From assembly GCA_965153455.1 (NCBI GenBank), contig OZ234504.1, positions 4,898,001-4,962,000 on the forward strand: a DNA stretch of 64,000 nt, written 5' to 3'. The notes under the pieces are model-generated. The model was not told the DNA's origin. It did no database searches and worked only from the letters and a program-made list of their open reading frames with translations. The translations under genes and the position numbers were made by a program. Origin of the DNA: Sphagnum compactum (Eukaryota > Bryophyta > Sphagnopsida > Sphagnales). Below, in pieces: positions 13,301 through 25,200 of the stretch; the stretch's first letter is position 1; the number at the start of each line of letters is the position of its first letter.

Positions 13301-13910
13301 CTAGATAGATGCAAGCAGTTTTCTCAAGCCTGACTGATGCGGGATTATACAAGAGGGGGGAGGAGGAGGAGCATCATACAATACGCTCGGGAGTCCCTGG
13401 AACACCTTCAAGTATCTTGATTCGTGAGCGTGTGTCCTCGCACATCTTCTTCACAAACTCCCCCTTGCGTCCTATAATACCCCCCACTTTCTGCACAGGC
13501 ACCACCAGGCGAAACACATTGTCCCCTGGCCACCCCGCCCACTTCTTGTCCACCTCCTTCTCCTGCTCATCCCTATCCCTCTTCTGCGAAACCACTATCC
13601 CTCCTCCGTCCTTCTGCTGCTCCTCTTGCTGCTGCTTCTCCTCCTCCTCTTGTGATAATGCGGCATCAGCTGCTACAACTCCCTCAGGCCGCTCTTGCAC
13701 TTCCAGTCCTCCGTCCTGTTCCCCCACCACCTGGACCTGGTGGAGCACCTGCCCCTGCACATTATTCTCCTCAAAAACCTTTTCTGGCTGCTGCTGCAGC
13801 TCCTGTTGTTGCAAGTCAGCAGCCACCACTTGTACTTCAGGCACTTGCTTCTGGTCCTCTTCTGGTGCATCTTCTACTACTACAACAGCCGGTGGCGCCA
13901 CCGCCTCCAT
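10347..13910 (-). CDS. KH-domain RNA-binding protein, FLK/PEPPER-like
   Basis: Exons on the minus strand: 13910-13380, 13199-12944, 12499-12351, 12110-11826, 11548-11354 and 10514-10347. All junctions are GT-AG and the frame is kept, giving 527 residues and a TGA stop. KH1 begins at [18 protein letters not shown] near residue 140. KH2 contains [18 protein letters not shown] and continues through exon 3 to [14 protein letters not shown]3 contains [20 protein letters not shown]. Each has the GXXG loop that grips single-stranded RNA or DNA. A glutamine/histidine-rich linker (exon 4) separates KH2 from KH3, and the tail is Ser/Tyr/Thr-rich. This order matches the plant FLK/PEPPER group, nuclear regulators of flowering-gene RNA processing in Arabidopsis. 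I chose the ATG at 13910 because upstream in-frame ATG 13982 would add a hydrophobic 24-residue leader unlike this family. Exon 3 may instead start at 12523, adding eight Gly/Met-rich residues. Confidence 0.85.
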
Positions 13911-14524
13911 CTCCAGAGGACACAATGCTGACGGTCCGCAAGAAACTGCGAAGAGCGCAACCGCGAAGAAAGGCAAACACATGCGCCAAAAACCCAACAC
14001 AACAAGAAACCAAAGCCCATGTACAATAACAACAGTTGTAGCAAGACTTCCCCCCCCCCCCCAAACCCCCTTTTGTCATCTACCACTCTCCCTCGTCTAC
14101 CAGTATTCATCCACGTTGCTGGAAGATGTTGCTTGTAAAAACATTCTATCCAGTTACTTTTCCATCCAAGATCTTTGTACATGCATTTGTAAAGTCTCTG
14201 AAACTTGGAGAAAAACATTCTCTCAAAGTTATTAGGTACCTACTTTTTCCGTCTCCAATATTTGCTGCACATGTAAATTTCCGTCTGAAATTTGGAGATG
14301 CCCTACTTATTTCCGATTTTTTCTATGTGTGATAAACTGGGGGTACTTATTGGTATTCTGTTTGATATTAATTAGTTGAGGATGCCTCACAAGTCCAACT
14401 ATTTTTATCTTTTTTGCCATGAGCCAATTTGATTGGCTCATCATGAAAAAAAAGTTGAAACTATGGAGGCTTTCCCAAAATTGAAGATTCTTTTGAAAGA
14501 TGATGGGGTGACTTCTCCTTTGGC

Positions 14525-14860
14525 CCACCTATATAGGTAAGAAGGGGAGGACTTTGGGCAAAACACATGGGATTAAAGCGAGGTGCTATTGGGAACACCC
14601 TTGGGAAACACATTGGGAACAACTGGATGAGAACTCATTGGGAACTTGAAGGGAACATGTTGGGAACAAAGGAAAAGAGAAAAAAAATCCCCCCGTCCCC
14701 CCCCCACCCCAAGCTTCAAAGAAAAATAAAATCATGGCACTTTGAGTGCATGCTGAGCCTTCCCATTGGCTGCCTGAAATTTCTATTCCCAAAAGTGTTG
14801 GTCACCATTTTGGGCCTGGGCTAATACCCCCCATTATATACTGGGGGTACTTATTTATTT
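14525..14860 (+). repeat. Dispersed repeat with GGGAACA minisatellite core
   Basis: This region has several imperfect units of the form ACATTGGGAAC, then a C-rich tract, then a block running through TTGGTCACCATTTT and ending near GGGGTACTTATT. The same order occurs at 55470-55940. A further partial copy lies at about 15060-15180. Two ordered copies 41 kb apart show a dispersed element rather than chance. Type unknown. Confidence 0.6.
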
Positions 14861-15398
14861 ATTTATGTATTAATTAGTGTGATTCATATTAATTAGATCA
14901 TGGGTGCACTCACAAATTTTCCTTTCCTTTTTTTTGAAAAGGAGCCATATAAATCGATTGGCCATCAGCAAATGTTTTGGAACATTGGGCATGCACCCCC
15001 ATAGAAGCACTCTTTGGACTGCCAGTTGCAAAATAGAAGCAAATGGGCACCCCTGGATTTCACCTTTTAGTTTATACACAGGGAGTTGAACTTTAGGCAA
15101 AGTGTATGAGATAAAACCGAAGTGTTTTTGGGAACGTTTTGAGAACAACTTGGGAACCCTTGGGGGTGCAAGCATCATGTATTTTGGATGTCTTGACAAA
15201 GAAAACGCGGGAGCAGCATCATAAGGTTCGCTTCTTTTAAGATTCTCTGGTGCGGATCTGCATGGTGATGGGTCCATTACTCTTGGCGGATTCTTCCAGG
15301 GATCTTTGAGGGGGACGACCGCCACAGATGGCAAACGATCTGATAAGTCTTTGCGACAGGGATCTCTTGGGAAGACTTCTTAGGGAGCTAGGGGCTTA

Positions 15399-16924
15399 AT
15401 GACAAGAGTGTCATCATTTGCAATTCCAACTTCTCCTTCTCTTCCACACAAATCAATTGCAATTTCGACTCTAGGATGCCCACCACCAACGGAAGGACTT
15501 CAAGATCAAGAAATGGCTACAACATTTGCCATGCCTCCCACAAAAGGAAGAGATGTTTTGCAGACTCTATTTCCCCAACCATTTGTGGCAACGAGATTCG
15601 GCATCGGAACTTCTCTTGCACAAGAGTTTTTTCCTCATATAACCCCAAACACGGAGTCAAGATGTGGTCCTTCTTCCACGGAGGATCTCCAAGACTCAAC
15701 GCCAATTATCCAGGAATGGAAGGTTGCTCGCGATTTTTTGCAAACATATATATTCAAGCCAGCCGTGAGGTGGAGAATGCACGCGGTCGACAGATGGTCA
15801 TCATGCGGTGTATTGGGTGTAATTTGTCACTTAAAGAAATCAAGGAATGTGTGCAACTTTATCTGCATGAATCTTTCAAATCTGTCACGTTTCTGATGCG
15901 AGGTTTTCTCTGAAATTACTTACACAAAAGAAGTTAAAGCCATGGCGCAAGGAAATTAGTGACGGTCAAATGGAACGGCTTTTCCTTTTGTTTTTACAAA
16001 TGGATCATGCATTTCAACGCTTCATCACAGGGGGTGAAGCAACTATTGACACATATGATCAAAATACAATTCCTCAATATTAACTTTCAATTTTGAAATA
16101 TAGTGGATATCAGAGCTCTTGCAAGTAAAATTGGCATTGTGCTAGAGGTGGAGAGTCTTGAATCATACAGTAAGCACCCTGCAGGCCCCATGATCAAGAT
16201 TGAGGTTTCAGATGTAACAAAACTTCCATGAAGTATTTTCTTACCATCACTGGATCTAAGAGATCCAATTGATGCCACTATTACGCAACACATTTTATAT
16301 TTTGGTTTACCTAATCAATGTCGAAAATGTCAAGGATTTGGTCACTTTGCGAAAAATTGTCCACGTGCTCCAACCGGGGATGGCAAAGGATCGGATGTCA
16401 GCCGTCAACAATCTTGGAGTGAGAAGGTTTCTGATCCGACCAAGAGCTCAAATTTGCAATCCAAGGGCGCTAATGGGAGCATCGAACAAAGGCATCAAGC
16501 GACTACAGGATCAGGAGAGGGTTTTCAAGCATCAAGCAGAATGTCGATGTCTTTTCCAGCACATTCAGTTAGTTGGCCAAAAGTTGTGCATGTGGCAACC
16601 GTGCGAAAAGGTTCATCAAGTGTTAATGCAGGGGGTACAGGGAACAAGGTTGGGACAACTAAGACGGCCTGGGCAGATGACACAGGTCCCATCGCACATG
16701 ATGTAGCGCACATGCCAGGAGATTTATTGATTAACGAGTTTCCACCTCTTCCAAGCTTGGTACTTGTCCATCCAGAGGAGTGGCTAATGCCAAGATCGCA
16801 AAAAGAAGAAAAAACACAGAAAGAAGATGCCACCCAATCTGATGTCAGAGAAAGGCTAAAATTCTGGATTTGCGGGCACGAGCTCCTCCATCGTAAATTG
16901 GTCAAAAGAAGGACAAATTCCTAG
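15399..16924 (+). pseudogene. LINE ORF1, gag-like protein with zinc knuckle (broken)
   Basis: The coding signal is spread over several frames. Near 15726-15913 one frame reads VENARGRQMVIMRCIGCN and continues into a region like the DUF4283 RNA-binding part of plant LINE ORF1. Near 16120-16200 another frame reads LASKIGIVLEVESLESYSK. A perfect CX2CX4HX4C knuckle lies at 16319-16360 (CRKCQGFGHFAKNC), followed by a Ser/Lys-rich tail to about 16900. In intact elements this protein binds the element RNA. In-frame stops near 16230 and frame changes make it non-functional. Confidence 0.75.
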
Positions 16925-17939
16925 ATCACCAGTTTTGTGTGTTTTATCTGAGGGTACATGTTTTAACCCTGAGACTAATTCAAAAGCTAGCGGTGGAGCG
17001 ATCCATAGGAATTCGAAGTCATGTGATTTTAATGTGGTCTTAAATCTAGCTTCAGATGTCGACTATTTGGTCTCAAAATCTAATCCAAAGGTGGACTCTC
17101 AAGTTCCAAAACCACTCCATAACCCAAAAGTTGATAATGGTCTTGAAAATAGTGCCAAATGTCAATTTTGATATTTTAGGATCTGATCAAAGGATGGCGA
17201 TTGAGTTGTTCTCGGATCACTTTCGGGTCAAGAGATCGCTTAAACCCTCCACGTTACCAGACTCCTTTCAAGATGTTGATCTCTTGTCAATTCCAAAAAG
17301 ATGTTGACCTTCATCTTCGCATATGGCCAGTATTGTATAAGGCAGATGATGGAGTATACTCAATGCTTTTAGATCCCATCATAATGTGAGCTTGCTCGTT
17401 TATCACTAGATGTGAAGGTCCCAGGTTAAACAGAGGAAGCTTTCAACTTTGGACTGGTGAAGAGAGAGATTTTGTGTTTAATAGCTGTAGAGTTGGGAAT
17501 CAAGTTGTTTAAGGTTCAGTCATATTTGGGATCTCCAAAAGAGTTATGCTGGGAGAATGACTGGAACTTTGATAAGGTGAGGGGTTGTTCAGAATGCACG
17601 GTGCTGATCTTCATCGATGCCAGCAAGCTATAGATGATGATACCAAGGGAGGAACGAGAACTAAAATGGTTTGTTTTATCTCAACTCCGGCTAGCGTTGG
17701 ATGGTTCGGCTACACATTCCAGGTTTGCTCATAAGATGCTGATTGATTACTTAAGGAAGCATGAAATGGGAATTGGTTTGATCATGGACCGACGGATCTC
17801 CTCACCAGCTGGATCTCCAAGATCGGCCCAAGGGTCCCCCCGACCCTTGGTGGTAAGGAAGAGAAGACAAAAAGCTTCATTTGCAAGCACAGTTTTGCAA
17901 CACGGGATTCTTCACAACAATAAATGGGGATCGGTCGAC

Positions 17940-18402
17940 CGAAGGGTTGCCCCAAATTCAAGTCATCCATGATTAATAAGGCCCTAGCATTGGTATCCCT
18001 CAATGTGAAGGGCTTGAGGAAGGGGAGAGGCATGAAAAAATAGAGGAGTATTGAGGCCTAGATTCAGAACCTTGAGATCCCTCCTCAGCTGGTTTTGTTA
18101 CAAGAACATCATCTTGATGACAAAGAATGCTTGAAGTTCGAGAAGGCAGTGGAGTTACGGAATGGAGCAACCATGTGGAACCCCGCAATTCAACTCGGCA
18201 GATTGCAACGGTGGAGTGCAGGTACCATCATCCTAATAGCTTCAAAGTCGACCCCTCTCATTTTGAAGCATGGGAATATAATGCAGGGCCAGGCCCAATA
18301 TGTAATTCTCAAGATTTCAGATCAAGAGACGTTCAGCATGATTAATGTTTACGCAACCCAGACTTCTAATGAGCGTGCGGTGCTTTGGTCGGCAATTCTT
18401 TA
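17940..18402 (+). pseudogene. LINE endonuclease domain, truncated
   Basis: Reading frames here give ALVSLNVKGLRKGRG, the N-terminal motif of APE-like LINE endonucleases, then PPQLVLLQEHHLDD, the conserved glutamine-glutamate step. Next come a WSAGTIILIAS strand and a MINVYAT strand. In intact LINEs this domain nicks the target DNA. A stop separates the first motif from the second, and the domain is cut off by AT-rich sequence at about 18403. Confidence 0.75.
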
Positions 18403-18404
18403 AA

Positions 18405-18770
18405 ATTTTTGAACATTTTTTTATAAAAAAGTTGTATCATTTTGTTAAGGTTTGTGTTAAAAATTTGTCAAAAATGTCATTTTCAAATTTTTAAAAATTC
18501 ATCTACCAATCCTTTTAGTACTTAAAAACAATGGTTACAAGTTTTTTCATATTATTTTTGAAGGTTCAAATGTTAATGAAATAATTTCATATTTTGAAAA
18601 TTTATAGAATAAGATATTAGATTTAATAATGTGCAAATAATTTTGACTTATTCTTACGTTAAAATTATAAAAAAAATCTTTTGGTATCAAAAACGTAGAA
18701 TTAAACAATGATTATAACTACTTTTGGCTCCTATTAGCATAATTATACCAAGGGTAATGTGTCGTGAACT
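18405..18770. other. AT-rich insertion inside the LINE
   Basis: The sequence switches abruptly from moderate GC to very AT-rich, without LINE coding signal. LINE-like coding resumes after about 18770 (AKVQLHADLVNEEVKN, then FFNYHKGQG). I read it as secondary insertion or replacement. Its ends and class are unknown. Confidence 0.45.
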
Positions 18771-19064
18771 GATCCTTTTTAAGTAAGTGCACAAGAAGCA
18801 TGGTGAGTTAATTAGGATCCATTCAAAGAAAATGTCTCTAGCAAAGGTATAATTACATGCAGACTTAGTTAATGAAGAAGTGAAGAATATTCTTTCATCC
18901 TCCCAATTTAGGCTCATGGAAATTTTTCAAAAAGATTTGAATTGTGACATCCAAAATATGACGGCCCATTGGTAGCACTTTGGTGATACTTGTTCCAAAA
19001 CTTTCTTCAATTATCATAAGGGTCAAGGCATGGTTGGGGCACTTGAAAGGACTGTTTCATTTTA

Positions 19065-19650
19065 TATTCATTAAACCCTTTCACTTATACATGTTGTTGA
19101 AAATAAATAACACATTCATATTAAAAAATTGATTTTATTCATAAATAGATACATTACAAAGGTACAATTCTATGCATAGAATGTCAAATTTGAACAAGTG
19201 CAAAGATTCTTACCAAGTCTTTGAAAAAAATCCAAGACTTTGTTTCATGAAGAAAAAAAATTCAAAGACTAATAAAGAATGTCTAATCAACTTTTTTTGA
19301 CCCAAGGTTTTTACCACAAACACCTTATGTGCTAATGTGTATAAAATATATGAATGTGATAAGAATCAAATGTCCTATTATAATGTGAAAAATTTGAAAA
19401 AATGAAATTTCTGCAAATTTTAAACCATTAATAGACCATGTCTCACGTTGGATAAATTTTACTATTCTCACTTTCATAAGTGAAAACAATAAATATTTTA
19501 AAAACCTATATAAAATTTGGAAAAAAATTATTTCATTTGATATGAATAAAAAGTGGAATGTAAGATAAGTCATGGAAAAAATTAAAAAAAAGATGAATTT
19601 AGAAATCCTTGGAATGGATTCCCAAGATTCAAAAGGGGTACCCCAGTCTT
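19065..19650. other. Second AT-rich insertion inside the LINE
   Basis: LINE coding stops after FFNYHKGQGMVGALE near 19060 and picks up again around 19690 ahead of the reverse transcriptase. The sequence between is AT-rich with no recognised domain, consistent with another nested insertion. Confidence 0.4.
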
Positions 19651-19689
19651 GCTTGGACCTATAAAAGAAGTCATAAGCAAATATTAATT

Positions 19690-21050
19690 GACGAATTGAT
19701 GGTGGACGGGAGGACTCTAACTGCACAAAATGGGTTAGCCAATTATGTATGAAAGTTTTACATTCGATTATACTCAGTAGATCCAGATGACCTAGAGGTA
19801 TATGCGGCCAAATCCAAAAGCTTTAGTTGTGTTCCGCAAATGGTTACTAATGAAATGAACCAAAAGCTGACACAAAAGATCACCTTAAAGGAGTTAAAGG
19901 TGGTTGTGGCGAACTTGTCACATGGTAAAGCACATGGGCATAATGGTCTCCTTACAAAGTTTTTCCAAGAAAGGGTTGAAGAGACAGCGTCAGATCTACT
20001 TGCAACTTATCAAACCATGCTGCAACTGGGGTAGCTCTCAAAATTTCTTAATCGGGGATTAATCATGCTGTTACATTTTTCAAGAGTGTATATAAAGTTC
20101 TTGCCAAGTTGCTCACGATTATGATACAAACACATCTACCTAATATCATTAGGCCAAGCCAGACAGGGTTTGTAGCAGGGAGGAACATACTTGATAATAT
20201 GTGTATTTAGCTTGTGAATCCATGGATTGGGCTTAGGAAAGTAATCAGAGGTTGGTACTTTTAATGCTTGATTTTGAAAAAACATTTGATCATATCAACT
20301 GGGTTTTTTTGTTTTTTGCCCTTCGCACTCTTGGTTTTAGTGATCATTGGATTCGGTGGACATCAACGTTTACATACAAATTTGTGACTTCTTCATCAAT
20401 GAAGGTTAATGGGGAAAAAGGAGCCCTTTCATCTTTCCAATCTATTCAAGAGGGGTTGGTGTCCCTTCTGGCCATATTTGTTCATTCTAGCAATTGACAT
20501 GTTAGGTTACATGTTGAGCAATCCAGTACATGACATACGCGGGCTCATAATGCCAAATGGCAAACAACATAGGGACGAGTCATATGTAGATGACACGACC
20601 TTATTTCTTAACCACCCAAGAGATTGTGAATGGGGCTAAGATATGGATCTAGTCTGGGTTCCAAAGGGTTAGGGCATGAAAGACTTGGGGATTCAAGTTG
20701 GTTTTCATCTACCTATTGAAACAAAATTTGACAAGATCATGTTGTCTCTCAAGGGAAAGCTGATCAACAAGAGTAATAAATGGTTGTCACTTTTTGGGTG
20801 CATCCTTGTTGCAAATCAAGTTATATTATTATGGCTTCCATATGGTACATTGTCGGTTGCTGGAATCCCAATCCAAGAATGTGTGATCAAATGAGAGCTT
20901 TGATGAAGAATTTTATTTGGGGCAATTGAGTGAAATAAAAACAAGCGAAGGTGAAATGGGATGTGATCACATTGCCGGTTTGTAAAGGCGGCCTTGAAGT
21001 TATTGACCCGAGAGCTCAAGCGGAGGTTTTGCTAGCCAAATAAATAGTTT
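19690..21050 (+). pseudogene. LINE reverse transcriptase (broken)
   Basis: The plant LINE reverse transcriptase blocks appear in order but in different frames. VVVANLSHGKAHGHNGL corresponds to the early RT block. LLMLDFEKTFDHINWVF (from about 20255) holds the first catalytic aspartate region. YVDDTTLFL at about 20583 is the catalytic YxDD box. VKWDVITLPVCKGGLEVID follows near 20950. Several in-frame stops and at least one frame change between 20400 and 20600 show that the gene is dead. Confidence 0.8.
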
Positions 21051-21960
21051 GAGGCCTTTATCTTAGCTTGGAACCTTATAAGGATTTGTTTAGAAGGAGG
21101 GCTGCCTTGTCACAACCACAAGGTAGAAGCCGCTTCACCATGTCTCCAAGCATTAATTAATTGTTTATTACTAACAAGATTCAAAAGACGAATTTTCCTT
21201 TCCGGAACTCTTTAGTGGGCGCATGGAGGGACGTGAAGGATGGTCTGTTGAAGGCTGAGCCCACACTTCTTGACGAAATTCTTAGACAACCCCTTTTTGG
21301 GAATTCATATATCCCATTGCTCGGGTTAAATGAGACTTCTGCAGGAGCACATGTAGGAAGGGCAATGGCCCTAGCTAGTTGCACACATAGTAAGGATTTA
21401 TGGGATTTCATCAGCAGATGCTGGAAGGAGCTAAAGGATTTTGGTGTAAGTCGGAGGATAGTTGCCTTTGTCACCATTCACAATAACCTAATTGCAAACA
21501 TCCTATGGGATCCAGGTACGACTTCTTCAACAATTATTCAAGGTGATTGGGTGCCTTTATGTCTGGGGGAAGGTCTTGAATGGGTCTATTTAAACTTCGG
21601 AGGTGATTGGAGCCTCGTTGCTAGCCTACAAATTCAAAATGTTTCTGAGTCTAGTAAGTTGGAATGGGTGGAGTCTCAGATGGTTCAACTTGCACAACCA
21701 TTGAAGTTTCAAGGGTAAGAGTGCTTTTGCACGAAGGATCTAAGGTTTTTTACATTCCAGTCAATTCAAATGAACTGGAGGACTTTGAAATTCCTGTAGT
21801 TGTTGGTGATATTTGGGTTACATTTACTTGAACAGAGGACGAAGGCTCAAACTCAAGAACAAGGATCGGTGCAAGAACAAAATATTTGCTAATGAAAGGG
21901 ATGTCATACAACGGCAATTTGTGCCCAATCCGGTCTTCTATAATCTTGACATTTCTTGAT
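21051..21960 (+). pseudogene. LINE C-terminal region (broken)
   Basis: An open stretch of about 185 codons from 21161 (FRNSLVGAWRDVKDGLL, later WVPLCLGEGLEWVYLNFG) follows the reverse transcriptase in the position of the C-terminal region of plant LINEs. I see no catalytic motif. Its place in the element is clear; its function is not. Confidence 0.5.
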
Positions 21961-22250
21961 GATCAATATTCTTTCTTGGGCATTTTATTTGTCTCTAGTC
22001 CGGCTTTGTACCTTGGATGAGGACTTTTGGATCCAAGTCCCTGGCTTTCTCTTGTGGGTTTTTCATCTGGTCCTCATTCCGGGGTTTTTTCCTTGCTGTG
22101 TGATTTGCTGGTCTTACTTTTGGTGGTTTTTTAGACATGAAGAACTTCCTTGTCATGAAGATCTTGTTAGTAGATCCTTTGTCATTGTGATGTTTGAAAA
22201 GGGCATCCCAAATCCCTTTTGTTATGATCTCTTTTCCTTACAATCATGAA

Positions 22251-25200
22251 TTGGTTATAAAACATATTTTGAATAAACAAGTTCAAAGCTTTTTTTCATT
22301 TCTCAAGTAGGTTAACAATGTTGTTGCATCTCCTTTGATTCTCACTTTGATGTCATTAATCAACCCCCACAACTTTCTTGCTTTTAACATCTCCATCTTG
22401 AACCTCCAAAACATGTAATGTTTCCTTTCAAACTTGTTTTACAACATTTTCCATATTGTGGTCCCATATAACTTATGAACTCTTTGTGTTTTCCATTGTG
22501 TAGCTTGCACAATTTTATAATGAAGGTCATAGATTGAGTGAGAAAATGATAGAATAATAACAAAAGAACAAGATAATAAAAACATTGAAGGTAGTTTTCC
22601 AACAAATTGAAATTGATTTAATCATTGCATGGAGAAATAATTAAAATAAATAAATTTAGCTAGATTAGTGCCAGATCAAACAACATGAATGGTTGACATA
22701 GAAATTTTTATCAGTTGTTATCACCATTAATCAATGCAAGTTTAATCATCATTTTGATAATCATATAAATTTACAAGCTATAAATAAGTTAATTTAATTG
22801 ATCATTACCTTTTTTAACAAATATCCATAAGGTCTTATATGACATATGTGAACCTATGGTTCATTGATTTATTGATAAAGATGTTGTGTAACTTACGGCT
22901 ATCATGTCAATTGTGAGTTGTTTGATCAAAGCTATAATTACAAAATTCACATAAATTTTATTGACTTTATGCCTCATTTATCACCTTGTTTTCTAGCTAC
23001 ATAGCTCACATATGTGTTTATATATTAAGTGGTTATTTTAAACTTTTCCATTAATGGATTCAGTGAGTTTTGAAGGTGAGTTTTGAAGCTTTGAATTGCA
23101 ATAGTAATTCCTAAAGTCTAGCTAGAAAAAATGAATTTTGGTTATTATTCAATTAACACATGTATTAATAACCCAACTTCATTCCACCCAAATCCCTCAC
23201 ACAATAGATAAAATACTTCACAGCCATATTTTGATTTAAGCCTAAAATTATAAACATCTATTGGAAGTGAATCCCAATCAATGAAGATTGAACCCAATGC
23301 ACCATAGACGACTTAAAATGTCACACAAGTCAAATTTCATGCCCAAACATGTCCCACACAAATCAAAAACATATGAATTGTTAACATTTTGTTGAAACTC
23401 CATAAAAGAAAAAGAGAACTTGCTAGAACTTGCCAACACAAACAAGGTACATAAGAATAGATACCCATGCTCATGGAGTTAGGTATTATTGTTGACAAAA
23501 ATGGGGGATGAATGTAATGAGGAAAGAAAAACATACCAAATGAAATAAGGTAGCATACAACCAAAAGTCCCATTTCTTCCCTTTGGTGAGGGGAGAGAGA
23601 CAAGGGGGGCTGATTTTTGTGGATTTTGTTTTAGGGTGCAAGGAAGAGGGTGGATCCAATGAATTGGCAACCACCTAGATGCTAGTTCACTAAAGCAATG
23701 ATACTTCACTAAATTAGAACTACAAAACAATTCCAATTATTGTTTTGGGACTAAACAAAAAGGTGGTGACACAAACTTGATCTTCTTTCTTTTCCCATTT
23801 TGCCAAGTGATGCAACATGCATCTAACACCATTGTGCATTTTATCCCATAAACTTTCTTTAAAGTTGGATTGTCACAACTTATAAAGGTGGGCAAAAGAG
23901 AGGCTTTACCATGGTGCTACTTCGAGAATGTTAAATGTTTCAATTTTTATTTTTTTTGATGTTCCTATACCATTAAAACTTGACAAACTAAATTTTAATT
24001 CGTCAAAATTAAGGCAATCTACTATCTTTGAATCACTAATGAACACACATGTCACATGCAAACATATGTATATATTGTTATCCCCTCATATGCAAAGTGT
24101 TCAAAATTAGATGCATAATTAATCTTTACCCAACTAATCAACATTGTCTCTTGAGAAAAATATTAAAAATTAATAAATTTTGCATAACAAAAGATTAGTA
24201 AACTAATGCATTGTTTGTTTATGTGGTGCCCATCCACATATAACCAATGTTCTTTAGCTTTTTGGTAGTTTTGATAGCATCCACAAAGTCTTGAATATAC
24301 ACGTTTTGTGTTTGAACATACTTGATTGGTAATTCCATTGTACGAAATAATCCAACAGAAAATTGACATAAGCTCAAAACTATATCCAAATCTTTGGGGT
24401 TTTCATAATTCCATTTTTTGGAAACATTTCCAATTGTGCATCCTTATAATGTATATTCACCATGTCAAAGTTTTGTATTATGTCAAGACATGTTTTATAG
24501 GATTAAAATTGTTAATCCATTGAATTTTGATGTTTTTTAATAAATCAAATAAAGTCTTTGGAATCAAGGTTTTTAGCTGGGTCCAACCACACTATTAGGA
24601 GCCCATGTGCTCCTTTAGATCACTATTTTATTTAGAATATTCTTTTTAAAAATTTGATATATCTTTCAAATATCCCAAAATATGTCATTAAAAAATATTT
24701 TCAAATTGTGCTTTTAGTGTCCAACCTGTTTTAAATTGCTTTTATGCAATTTTTAAGCAATGGTTACAAGAGGTTAAAAGTTTTTATACGTGTTTTTCAT
24801 TTATTAGATTGATTCAAATTTTTATGATAGGTACATAACGTATTCACAATAACATTTTATAAAAAAATTATATTTTTATTATATTATTTTTATTTTTATA
24901 ATCCAAAGTTCAAGTATTAACGAGTGGTTACGATTGTTCTTTGATATATGTTAGTATGACTGCACCCAACTAGTGTTTGAAATTCTGAATTCTTCTTGTT
25001 TAACATTGAAAAAATAAGAGTGTAAACTTAGATGTAAGTTTCCCAACTTAGTATCCATGCATTATTAGGATAGGGTTTTCACTACTAAGTTCACACAATG
25101 AACCATGTAAGGAATCTCAATAACATAGGGTGCATGCTTTCCCTTGATCTAGGCAATAAGCCCAATTTTCACCCCAAGAAAAACTGAATTGCCATTTGCA

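Larger units (their letters stand above)
15180..22250 (+). mobile_element. Decayed L1-type LINE retrotransposon
   Basis: The segment carries, in the right order on one strand, a plant-LINE ORF1 with a CCHC knuckle, an APE-like endonuclease, a reverse transcriptase and the C-terminal region. All are broken by stops and frameshifts. Two AT-rich stretches (18405-18770 and 19065-19650) interrupt the part between endonuclease and reverse transcriptase. The 3' UTR probably covers 21720-22250. Both borders are approximate: I could not find a target-site duplication or a clear poly(A) tail. The element cannot move on its own. Confidence 0.8.

Noticed and set aside
13309-14235. A 308-codon + strand frame, Ser/Thr/Cys-rich
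   Set aside because: It is the antisense of KH exon 1 and its Glu/Gln-rich codons. The minus strand has the KH motif and consistent splicing.
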